From: Firmicutes bacterium CAG:631
GTDB taxonomy: Bacteria > Bacillota_I > Bacilli_A > RFN20 > CAG-631
Length of the DNA: 8,183 nt
Assembly (NCBI GenBank): GCA_000433015.1
Contig: HF998006.1
Location: forward strand, 754-8,936
Reading direction: 5' to 3'
The notes beneath the pieces were generated by a model, which was not told where the DNA came from, made no database searches, and saw nothing but the letters and a program-made list of their open reading frames with translations. The position numbers and the translations under genes were made by a program. Positions 1 to 6,010 of the stretch are shown in pieces; positions within the stretch are counted from its first letter, which is position 1, and each line of letters opens with the position of its first letter.

Positions 1-1
1 A

Positions 2-55
2 ATTGCATTGAAACATCATTGTAATTGTTTATTAAATGTCAATTTATTGAGTTAA
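2..55 (+). CDS. spoIIGA: Probable 3' end of spoIIGA (pro-sigma-E processing protease), partial
   Basis: An open frame runs from the window edge to a TAA at 53-55 and encodes 17 residues ending CLLNVNLLS. Its stop overlaps the SD of sigE, as expected for translational coupling. In endospore formers the gene directly upstream of sigE is spoIIGA, a membrane-bound aspartic protease that removes the sigma-E pro-sequence. The identification rests almost entirely on position; the tail is too short and too variable to confirm the family. It could also be a chance open frame. Confidence 0.38.
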   Translation: MALKHHCNCLLNVNLLS

Positions 56-59
56 GGAG
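54..59 (+). promoter_or_regulatory. sigE ribosome binding site
   Basis: AAGGAG lies 7 nt before the ATG at 67. This selects the ATG at 67 over the in-frame ATG at 25, which has no SD and would add 14 residues absent from the sigma-E family. Confidence 0.85.
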
Positions 60-66
60 AAAAGCT

Positions 67-771
67 ATGCTAAAAAAATTAATTGCCTTTTTAAAACGTG
101 CATTTTTCAAAGATGAAGTCCAAAATGAAGTGTATTACATTAATGGAAGTGATACATTACCACCGCCATTAACCAAAGAAGAAGAGGCAGAATTATTTGT
201 CGCTTATCATGCTGGCAGTATTGAAGCAAGAAATAAACTAATCGAACATAATTTATGATTAGTAGTTTATGTTGCAAAACGATATGAAGTCAACACGACA
301 AACTTAGAAGATTTAATTAGTATTGGTTGTATGGGATTAATTAAAGCGATTTCAACTTTTAAGGCCGATAAAAATTTCAAATTAGCTACCTATGCAAGTC
401 GTTGTATCGAAAATGAAATTTTGATGCATTTAAGAAAAAAAAGTAAGCAACGTTTAGAAGTTTCTTTAGATGAACCATTAAATATTGATTATGATGGCAA
501 TGAACTTCTTTTATCTGATATTTTATCAAATAGCGATGATAGTTTTATTGGGAATATTGAAGACAATGAAAAGAAAAAAACGATGTATGCTGCAATTGAA
601 GGACTAAAAGATCGCGAAAAAGAAATTATTAAATTGCGATATGGTTTAGATAATGGAATTGAAATGACTCAAAAAGAAGTAGCTGAATTATTAGACATCT
701 CTCAATCTTACATTTCTCGTTTAGAAAAAAGAATTATCAAAAAATTAAAAAGTAAAGTCACAAAATCTTAA
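67..771 (+). pseudogene. sigE: sigE, RNA polymerase sporulation sigma factor sigma-E (pro-form), interrupted by an in-frame TGA
   Basis: Mother-cell sigma factor of early sporulation. Reading through one stop, the frame encodes 234 residues, close to the 239 of B. subtilis SigE. The N-terminus is a basic, hydrophobic pro-sequence of about 22 residues ending at NEVYYINGS, which matches the SpoIIGA cleavage region. PPPLTKEEE and IEHNL lead into region 2. After the stop come region 2.2-2.4 ([12 protein letters not shown] from residue 108), the conserved [18 protein letters not shown] block, and the region 4 helix-turn-helix (about residues 200-227, ending [17 protein letters not shown]). Codon 64 is TGA where relatives have the Arg of NLRLVVY, so a single base change from CGA or AGA explains it. 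The 170 codons after the stop are open and well conserved, so the lesion is recent or an error. Without readthrough only a 63-residue fragment is made, and no SD-preceded restart is visible near the ATG at 331. Family identity is certain; functional status is not. Confidence 0.93.
256..258 (+). other. Internal TGA codon in sigE (codon 64)
   Basis: The context is AAT TTA TGA TTA GTA GTT TAT. The reading frame is conserved sigma-E sequence on both sides, with no frame change. The replaced residue is a nearly invariant Arg in region 2.1. The base after the stop is T and no known readthrough motif follows. Confidence 0.9.
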
Positions 772-785
772 GTTTGGAATAAAAT

Positions 786-818
786 GGTAAAATGCATAAA
801 AAAAGCGTTTTGGTAAAA
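786..818 (+). promoter_or_regulatory. Candidate forespore (sigma-F/sigma-G type) promoter elements upstream of sigG
   Basis: GCATA at 794-798 resembles the -35 shared by sigma-F and sigma-G. GGTAAAA occurs twice, at 786-792 and 812-818, and resembles the first part of the sigma-F -10. GCATA and the second GGTAAAA are 13 nt apart, somewhat shorter than I would expect, and the last -10 positions do not match. In B. subtilis sigG is transcribed from a sigma-F-dependent promoter in this same spacer as well as by read-through from sigE. This is a weak match in AT-rich DNA. Confidence 0.28.
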
Positions 819-828
819 CCTTCTAATA

Positions 829-858
829 TGAAGTGAACCCCAAAATGGACACACTTCA
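829..858 (+). promoter_or_regulatory. Leader hairpin immediately upstream of the sigG SD
   Basis: TGAAGTG (829-835) pairs with CACTTCA (852-858). An inner stem CCA (840-842)/TGG (846-848) closes an AAA loop, with a 4-by-3-nt internal loop between the stems. The structure ends 3 nt before the SD. GAAG (830-833) could alternatively pair with CTTC at 820-823, giving a competing fold. Position and shape suggest an influence on sigG translation. It could also be a relic of a mobile-element end. Confidence 0.5.
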
Positions 859-861
859 ATT

Positions 862-867
862 AGGAGG
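862..867 (+). promoter_or_regulatory. sigG ribosome binding site
   Basis: AGGAGG lies 7 nt before the ATG at 875 and decides that start. The in-frame ATG at 833 lies inside the leader hairpin, has no SD, and would put a poorly conserved 14-residue extension ahead of the sigma-G N-terminal signature. Confidence 0.88.
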
Positions 868-874
868 TTTTTTT

Positions 875-1648
875 ATGCAACAAAAAGTGACTATAACGGG
901 TTTAGATACGGCAAAAATACCTGTTTTAAGCAAAAAAAATTGTAAAAAGTATTTATTGGAATATAAAAATGGAAATACACAAGCAAAAGAAAAATTAGTG
1001 ATGGGCAATTTAAAATTAGTTTTAAGCGTTTTAAAAAAATGTAATATTCCCTCACGTATTGATATTAATGACGTTTTTCAAATTGGCTGTATCGGTTTAA
1101 TTAAAGCTATTGATAATTTTAATTTAGAAATGGACGTCAGTTTTTCTACTTATGCCATTCCAATGATTCTTGGTGAAATTAAACGCTATTTAAGAGATAG
1201 CACACCATTAAAAATTTCTAGACAAATTAAAGATGTTGCTTATAAAGTTTTAAAATGTAAAGAAGCCTACTTAGCGCAATATAGTAAAGAACCATCCGTT
1301 GAAGAATTAGCCAATTTATTACATTTAGAAGAAAAAGAAATCTTTGAAGCAATGAATTCAATTAATACGGTAGTTTCTATTTTTGATCCGATTTATTCGG
1401 AAAATGGTGAATCCATCTCGATTATTGATCAATTAAGTGATGATGTTAATTATAGCGATAAAATCGCAAATTATGCCACTTTAAAAGAAGGAATTCAACA
1501 ATTATCTCATTTACAAAAGAAAATTATTCAAAAACGTTATTATGATGGTCTAACTCAATTTGAAATAGCAAATGAACTATCCATTTCGCAAGCTCAAGTT
1601 TCACGCCTTGAAAAAAGCGCAATTCAAGAACTAAAAAAAAGATTCTAA
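875..1648 (+). CDS. sigG: RNA polymerase sporulation sigma factor sigma-G (late forespore)
   Basis: Sigma-70 family factor directing late forespore transcription after engulfment; 257 residues against 260 in B. subtilis. The N-terminal TGLDTAKIPVL (residues 8-18) is the sigma-G signature that separates it from sigma-F. Region 2 spans about residues 45-108 (GNLKLVLS, DVFQIGCIGLIKAIDNF, FSTYAIPMILGEIKRYLRD). Region 3 follows (SRQIKDVAYKVL, SKEPSVEELA). Region 4 ends in a helix-turn-helix, TQFEIANELSISQAQVSRLEKSAIQ, at about 226-251. The gene follows sigE by 103 bp, as in Bacillus, and is intact, unlike sigE. The residue matching B. subtilis Asn45, which I recall as needed for CsfB/Gin binding, is Met43 here. 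Expression is probably both by read-through from sigE and from a local forespore promoter, with a hairpin near the SD. Sigma-F is the main alternative but fits the N-terminus and position less well. Confidence 0.95.
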   Translation: MQQKVTITGLDTAKIPVLSKKNCKKYLLEYKNGNTQAKEKLVMGNLKLVLSVLKKCNIPSRIDINDVFQIGCIGLIKAIDNFNLEMDVSFSTYAIPMILGEIKRYLRDSTPLKISRQIKDVAYKVLKCKEAYLAQYSKEPSVEELANLLHLEEKEIFEAMNSINTVVSIFDPIYSENGESISIIDQLSDDVNYSDKIANYATLKEGIQQLSHLQKKIIQKRYYDGLTQFEIANELSISQAQVSRLEKSAIQELKKRF

Positions 1649-1673
1649 CATATTTTAATATGGGTGATCTTGC

Positions 1674-1913
1674 GTGGAATTTTCGGAATTAAAAAATAAA
1701 ATCGTTTATGACATTCAAACTGGTGAAAAAATTGGCTATCTTAACGATTTGAATATTGATTTAAAAAACGGGAAAATTCTTACTATTTTAATCACGCCTA
1801 CAAAAACACCTACTTTTTTAAAAAATAAAGTTGTCACAACAACATTATTTGAACTTTCATGGCATAGCATTATCTTAATTGGTGTAGATGCTATATTTAT
1901 CGATATTCATTGA
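1674..1913 (+). CDS. YlmC/YmxH family PRC-barrel protein
   Basis: Small protein of 79 residues with a GTG start, preceded by GGTGA at 1663-1667 (6-nt spacing). The sequence carries the family pattern: an N-terminal SELKNKIVYDIQTGEKIGYLNDLNIDLKNGKI followed by hydrophobic beta strands, and a C-terminal WHSIILIGVDAIFID matching the W..I..IG.D.I.. ending of YlmC/YmxH. The fold is a single PRC-barrel-like domain. The molecular role is not established; in spore formers the gene typically sits beside sigE/sigG, which is the case here, 25 nt after sigG. It has a Thr/Lys-rich middle (PTKTPTFLKNKV) in place of the more usual Gly-rich loop. Its TGA stop is followed by no conserved sequence, so TGA is a true stop in this genome. 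Confidence 0.8.
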   Translation: MEFSELKNKIVYDIQTGEKIGYLNDLNIDLKNGKILTILITPTKTPTFLKNKVVTTTLFELSWHSIILIGVDAIFIDIH

Positions 1914-1920
1914 TGAAAGT

Positions 1921-1950
1921 CTTTAATTTTTTTGTTATAATAAATTAAAG
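1921..1950 (+). repeat. Inverted repeat flanking an extended -10 and touching the sepF SD
   Basis: CTTTAATTT (1921-1929) and AAATTAAAG (1942-1950) form a perfect 9-bp inverted repeat with a 12-nt loop. The loop contains TGTTATAAT (1933-1941), an extended -10 consensus; no convincing -35 lies at proper spacing. The right arm overlaps the sepF SD (AAAGGTGAT, 1947-1955). A transcript starting from this -10 would begin near 1948 and lack the hairpin. Read-through RNA from ylmC would carry it and could mask the SD. The stem is A/U-rich, so chance is possible. Confidence 0.4.
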
Positions 1951-1959
1951 GTGATGAAA

Positions 1960-2364
1960 ATGGGTAAATTAAGAAATTTTTTATTTCCTACTAAAGAAAA
2001 TAGTGTATTTGAGACCACAACGATTGTTGATAAAGATCAAGTTAATACACCTAAAACCTCTTCTGCAACATTAATTACAAATCCAGAAAAGGAAATTGAA
2101 AAAAAATCAGGAATGGAAGAAAATAGCTTTAATGCAAAAACAGGAATTACTCCTAAAATTTATAAACCACTTACTTTTTCTGAGGTTGAGCTATTAGCAA
2201 ATGAATTATTAAATCATCAAACCATTATCGTTTCTTTATTGGATATTGAAAAAAGTGAAGCAAGACGAATCTGTGATTTTTTAAATGGAGTATGTTTTGC
2301 CTTAAATGGAGAAGTTAAAAAAATTGAAAAGAGGGTCTATCTTTTTTCTCCTCACGCACAATAG
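1960..2364 (+). CDS. sepF: SepF, cell division protein anchoring and bundling FtsZ
   Basis: SepF links the FtsZ ring to the membrane and supports septum formation. The frame encodes 134 residues from the ATG at 1960, chosen because AAAGGTGAT at 1947-1955 gives normal spacing; the upstream GTG (1951) and ATG (1954) overlap the SD. An N-terminal amphipathic segment (MGKLRNFLFP) is the membrane-targeting helix. A poorly conserved acidic and polar linker spans about residues 11-63. The SepF core starts at PKIYKPLTFSEVELLA (65-80) and continues through NHQTIIVSLLDIEKSEARRICDFLNG to VCFALNGEVKKIEKRVYLFSP. The Gly in DFLNG (residue 110) matches the dimer-interface Gly of B. subtilis SepF. It is shorter than the Bacillus protein and ends right after the core. 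In Bacillus ylmD, ylmE, ylmG, ylmH and divIVA surround sepF; none is here. ileS follows after a T-box. Confidence 0.9.
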   Translation: MGKLRNFLFPTKENSVFETTTIVDKDQVNTPKTSSATLITNPEKEIEKKSGMEENSFNAKTGITPKIYKPLTFSEVELLANELLNHQTIIVSLLDIEKSEARRICDFLNGVCFALNGEVKKIEKRVYLFSPHAQ

Positions 2365-2383
2365 TGGATTTTCGCGTTTTATA

Positions 2384-2412
2384 TTTACAATATAAAAAAA
2401 ATATGTTAAGAT
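2384..2412 (+). promoter_or_regulatory. Vegetative-type promoter driving the T-box-ileS transcript
   Basis: TTTACA (2384-2389, 5/6 to TTGACA), a 17-nt spacer and TAAGAT (2407-2412, 4/6) with a TG extension at 2404-2405 make a good sigma-A promoter. Predicted initiation near 2419 is just upstream of the base of T-box stem I. The -35 lies within an all-A/T palindrome (2377-2397: 9-bp arms, 3-nt loop) that starts 13 bp after the sepF stop. Confidence 0.6.
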
Positions 2413-2419
2413 ATGCTAA

Positions 2420-2649
2420 ACACAAGGAAAAAGACAACAATATATTCTATCATTAAGTAGAGACCTATTGGTTGGTGAAAAATAGGAATGATGAATATAT
2501 TTATCCCTTTGGAGTGGCAATCTGAACGAAAGTAAGAAAGACGGTTCATCCTCGTTATGGATGAAAGAGGGCATACATTTTTTGTATGAACTAAGGTGGT
2601 ACCGCGTTAATCAAACGTCCTTAGAATAGAAAGGACGTTTTTTATTTTT
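2420..2649 (+). promoter_or_regulatory. Isoleucine T-box riboswitch (leader of ileS)
   Basis: Cis-acting RNA that senses the charging state of tRNA-Ile and controls ileS by antitermination. Stem I: AAGG (2424-2427)/CCTT (2506-2509) at the base; AATATATTC (2439-2447)/GAATATATT (2493-2501), then ATCATT (2449-2454)/AATGAT (2487-2492). Next come the conserved AGAGA (2459-2463), a distal stem CCTATT (2464-2469)/AATAGG (2481-2486) and the loop GGTTGGTG. The specifier is ATC (Ile) at 2503-2505, on the 3' side of the loop between the base and the long stem. Stem III is TTCATCC (2545-2551)/GGATGAA (2559-2565). The T-box AAGGTGGTACCGCG is at 2593-2606; its TGGT (2597-2600) can pair with an ACCA tRNA end. 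CTAAGG (2591-2596) pairs with CCTTAG (2619-2624) in the antiterminator, which excludes the terminator. The codon matches the downstream gene. Confidence 0.95.
2613..2649 (+). terminator. T-box-controlled intrinsic terminator before ileS
   Basis: AAACGTCCTT (2613-2622) pairs with AAGGACGTTT (2631-2640) around an 8-nt loop. The T-run TTTTTTATTTTT follows from 2638. The 5' arm shares bases with the antiterminator (CCTTAG, 2619-2624), so uncharged tRNA-Ile prevents this hairpin and lets transcription reach ileS. Confidence 0.93.
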
Positions 2650-2662
2650 AAGAGGTGAGAGA

Positions 2663-5429
2663 ATGGATTATAAAGATACTTTAAATTTACCAAAAACAGA
2701 TTTTGAAATGAGAGGAAATTTGCCCAAAAAAGAACCTGATTTTCAAAAAAGATGGCAACAACTTAATCTCAATCAGGCAATTTTAGATTCTAATGATCGC
2801 TCAAAAGCATTTTATTTACATGATGGTCCTCCTTATGCGAATGGAAACATGCATGTTGGTCATGCTTTAAATAAAACATTAAAAGATATTGTTGTTCGTT
2901 TTAAATCGATGGAAGGTTATTATTCCCCCTTAATTCATGGTTGGGATACCCATGGCATGCCTATTGAAGTGGCATTACAAAAAAAGGGTTTAAGTGTGAA
3001 AAACTTAAGTGTTACTGATTTTTGTGAAAAATGCTCTCAATTTGCTGATGAACAAGTTTCTATTCAAAGAGAACAAATTCGCCGTTTAGGTGTTTTAGGT
3101 GACTTAGACCATCCTTATTTGACTAAAAACAAAGATTTTGTGGCCAAACAAATTGAAGTTTTTGCTACTATGGCTTTAAAGGGATATATTTATAAAGGAT
3201 TAAAAACGGTTTTTTGGTCTCCTTCGAGTCAAACGGCCCTAGCAGAAGCTGAAATTGAATACTATGATGTTCAATCTTATAGTATTTATGTTTCTTTTCA
3301 AGTTGTTGATGGAAAAAATCTTTTAGATAACCAAACTTCCTTTATTATTTGGACAACAACCCCTTGGACCATTCCTTCCAATCTAGCAATTTGCTTAAAT
3401 CCCAAAATGATTTATGGTTTATATCAAACCAATAAAGGAAAATTTATTGTTTCTAAGCATTTAATGGATGGATTAAAAGAGGAATTAAATTTTGAAAATG
3501 TGCAATTATTAAAAGAATTTAAAGGTGCTGAAAAAAGAATTTAAAGGTGCTGAATTAGAAGGAATTACAACAAAGCATCCTTTTTATGATCGTCTTTCAC
3601 CGATTATTTTAGGAGAACATGTTACAGAAGATAGTGGTACTGGTTGTGTTCATACAGCACCTGGTCATGGAGATGATGATTTTAATGTTGGCATTTTATA
3701 TCATCTACCTCCTTATTGTCCAGTTGATGAAAAAGGTTATTATACAGAAGATGTAGGACCTGATTTAGCCCATCATTTTTACGAAGAAGGAAATGCAATT
3801 GTCATAGAAAAATTAAAGCAATGTCATGCTTTATTAAAAGTTAGTCAATTTGTCCATAGTTATCCTCACGATTGGAGAACTAAAAAACCTTTAATTTATC
3901 GAGCAACACCACAATGGTTTGCTTCCATTGATAAAATTAGAGATGTTTTATTAGATGAAATCAAAAATGTAAAATGGTATCCTTCTTGGGGAGAAGTAAG
4001 AATGCACAATATGATTAAAGATCGTATGGATTGGTGTATTTCTCGTCAAAGAAATTGGGGAGTTCCTATTCCTGTAATTTACAATGAAGATCATTCACCA
4101 ATTATTGAAAAAGAGGTTTTTGATCACATTGTAAAGCTATTTTATGAAAAAGGACCTAATGTTTGGCATGACTTGTCGGCCAAAGAGTTACTTCCAGACA
4201 ATTATCACAATCCTTTATCTCCAAATGATGGATTTATTAAAGAAACCGATATTATGGATGTCTGGTTCGATAGTGGATCAAGCAGTTTAGCCGTATTTGA
4301 AAAAGCATACCATACTTATCCTGCTGATTTATATTTAGAAGGATTTGATCAATATCGGGGATGGTTTAATTCTTCTTTGATCATTGGAACTGCGATTAAT
4401 GGACATGCACCTTATAAAAATGTCGTTTCTCATGGATTTATTTTAGATGGGGAAGGCAGAAAAATGTCCAAATCATTAAAAAACACATTAGATCCAAATC
4501 TTTTAATTCAAAAATATGGAGCAGACATTTTACGTTTATGGGTTGCCAGCTCCAATTATCAAGAAGATATCCGCATTAGTGAAAACATTATTCAACAAGC
4601 CGCAGAAATGTATAAAAACATCCGCAATAAATTTAAATTTATGCTTGGAAATTTGTCAGATTTCAACGATAATCAAAATCATGTAAAAACATTTACGTTT
4701 TTAGATTCTTGTATTTTAGCATTATTAAATAAATGCATTGATCAATGCATGGATGCTTATCGTCAATATCAATTCAATACTGTTTTAACATCCATTGTCA
4801 ACTTTTTAACCATTCATTTAAGTGGCTTTTATTTAGATGTTGCTAAAGATATTTTATATTGTGATGCTAAAGATAGTTTAAGACGCCGACAAGTGCAAAC
4901 AGTCATTTATCATATTGTTGAATCTTTAGTTTTGTTATTAGCACCGATTATTCCTCATACGGCAGAAGAAATTTATGATCATTTTGTAGGAAAGAAAAAA
5001 GAATCTGTTCATTTAGAAAAATACAAAAAAGTAGCGGTTTTACAAACTCTAGATTGTGAAAAATACTTAAAAGACTACGAACAATTATTAATGATTCGTA
5101 GTGATGTGTTAAAAGCTTTAGAAGAAAAAAGAAGTTTAAAAGAAATTGGTTCTTCTTTAGATGCTGCAGTAACGATTTCGTCAAATAATCCTGAAATGCT
5201 TCAATTTATTAAAGCAATTGATGAAAAAACTTGGCAACAAATTTTAATTGTTTCTAAAGTCAATATTACAGAAAACACACAAAATTTAGATCAATATACA
5301 ACAATATCAGTTCGTGTAGCTGTCTATGATGGAGTAAAATGTGAACGTTGCTGGAATAAAGTAGATAGAAGTGAAATTCATGAAGGCAATCTATGTGATC
5401 GTTGCTATCATGTTTTAAAGGATGAATAA
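2663..5429 (+). pseudogene. ileS: ileS, isoleucyl-tRNA synthetase, frameshifted by a 22-bp tandem duplication
   Basis: Class I aminoacyl-tRNA synthetase charging tRNA-Ile in the cytoplasm. The start ATG follows SD GAGGTGA (2652-2658). Removing one copy of the repeat at 3511-3554 restores a single 914-residue frame (B. subtilis about 921). The HIGH motif is HVGH (residues 64-67, in PPYANGNMHVGH). CP1 editing-domain motifs are WTTTPWTIPSN (from 230) and GTGCVHTAPGHGDDD (about 318-332). KMSKS is at 593-597 of the restored protein. A C-terminal four-Cys zinc knuckle (C886, C889, C904, C907) marks the common bacterial type. As read, the first frame stops at 3542-3544 after 293 residues, 3 of them aberrant; the rest continues in the +1 frame. 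The split falls inside CP1, separating HIGH from KMSKS, so neither part should be active alone. No SD-preceded restart is seen. Conservation on both sides is excellent, so the shift is recent or an error. Regulated by the upstream T-box; lspA follows 2 nt after the stop. Confidence 0.95.
3511..3554 (+). repeat. Exact 22-bp tandem duplication inside ileS
   Basis: Copies at 3511-3532 and 3533-3554 are identical, each beginning AAAAGAATTT and ending GGTGCTGAA. The 22-nt periodicity ends exactly at both edges, with no extra shared bases. Since 22 is not a multiple of three, the second copy shifts the frame by +1. The encoded segment (KEFKGAE before LEGITTKHPFYDR) matches the family with one copy only. 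Confidence 0.97.
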
Positions 5430-5431
5430 TT

Positions 5432-6010
5432 ATGAAACAAAAGTTATCGACGATCTTTTTAAAATTCCAAGTTCTTGCTATTTTATTGATTGTCATTGAC
5501 CAGGTGACCAAATTTATTTTTCGCACTTATTTTGAAGTAGGTGAATATGTCCCAGTCATTGAAAATTTCTTTTACATTAAGTTAATTTATAATACTGGTG
5601 CAGCTGCTTCCATTTTTGAAGGACAGACATGGTTATTAACGATTTTTAGTATTCTTGCTTGTGTAGCCATCGAATATTATTTAATTAAACATAAACCAAA
5701 AGATTGGATTTTAGTGACCATATTATTGGTTTTATTGGCTGGTGCTTTTGGAAACTTAATCGATCGATTATTTGCTCAAAAAGTGACAGATTTCTTATGT
5801 TTCTTTATTTTTGGAGGAGAGTTTCCAACTTTCAATTTTGCTGATATTTGCGTAACTTTATCTTGTATTGCATTAATCATCTATTCCTTTTTTATGCCAG
5901 AGTCAAAAAAGAAGACGACGCAACCAACGCTTCAAGAAAAAAATGAAGAAGAAATGGCTAGTGTTAGCATAGAAGAAAATAAGGAAGAGCAACATGATGG
6001 ACTACAATGA
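5432..6010 (+). CDS. lspA: Lipoprotein signal peptidase (signal peptidase II)
   Basis: Inner-membrane aspartic protease that cleaves the signal peptide of diacylglyceryl-prolipoproteins. 192 residues; SD AAAGGAT at 5417-5423 lies within the end of ileS, so the two are translationally close. Four membrane segments are visible at about 12-30, 67-85, 93-110 and 141-158. Family motifs are DQVTK (23-27), YNTGAAAS (53-60), GNLIDR (107-112), VTDFL (118-122) and FNFADICV (134-141). The catalytic Asp pair is D120 and D138. The protein is longer than the usual 150-165 residues because of a Lys/Glu/Gln-rich tail (about 160-192) that should lie in the cytoplasm. The last 17 nt overlap the next gene. The ileS-lspA-rluD order matches that in Bacillus apart from the immediate neighbours. 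Expression probably depends on the ileS T-box promoter, as no promoter or terminator lies between. Confidence 0.95.
   Translation: MKQKLSTIFLKFQVLAILLIVIDQVTKFIFRTYFEVGEYVPVIENFFYIKLIYNTGAAASIFEGQTWLLTIFSILACVAIEYYLIKHKPKDWILVTILLVLLAGAFGNLIDRLFAQKVTDFLCFFIFGGEFPTFNFADICVTLSCIALIIYSFFMPESKKKTTQPTLQEKNEEEMASVSIEENKEEQHDGLQ

Noticed and set aside
256..258. TGA read as Trp (Mollicutes-type code) in sigE
   Set aside because: TGA ends ylmC, lspA and the rluD-type gene at sensible places, no other gene has an internal TGA, Trp is encoded by TGG throughout, and the family residue here is Arg.
331..771. Separate gene starting at ATG 331
   Set aside because: It is the in-frame remainder of sigE. No SD precedes this ATG, and the start would fall in the middle of region 2.
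830..857. Remnant of an insertion-sequence end between sigE and sigG
   Set aside because: GAAGTGAACCCC and the rightward GGACACACTTC recall IS3-type termini, but there is no transposase fragment, no target duplication and no second copy in the window, so it is kept only as an alternative to a leader hairpin.
2377..2397. Terminator for sepF
   Set aside because: The palindrome is entirely A/T with a 3-nt loop and is followed by A's rather than T's on the plus strand. It also overlaps the -35 of the ileS promoter.
3511..3554. Programmed ribosomal frameshift in ileS
   Set aside because: The shift is fully explained by a perfect 22-bp duplication. No X XXY YYZ slippery heptamer sits in the right register, no stimulatory structure is evident, and bacterial ileS is not known to need frameshifting.
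4948..5526. Two minus-strand open frames opposite the ends of ileS and lspA
   Set aside because: They lie opposite strongly conserved coding sequence, show no family resemblance, and match what AT-rich antisense frames produce by chance.
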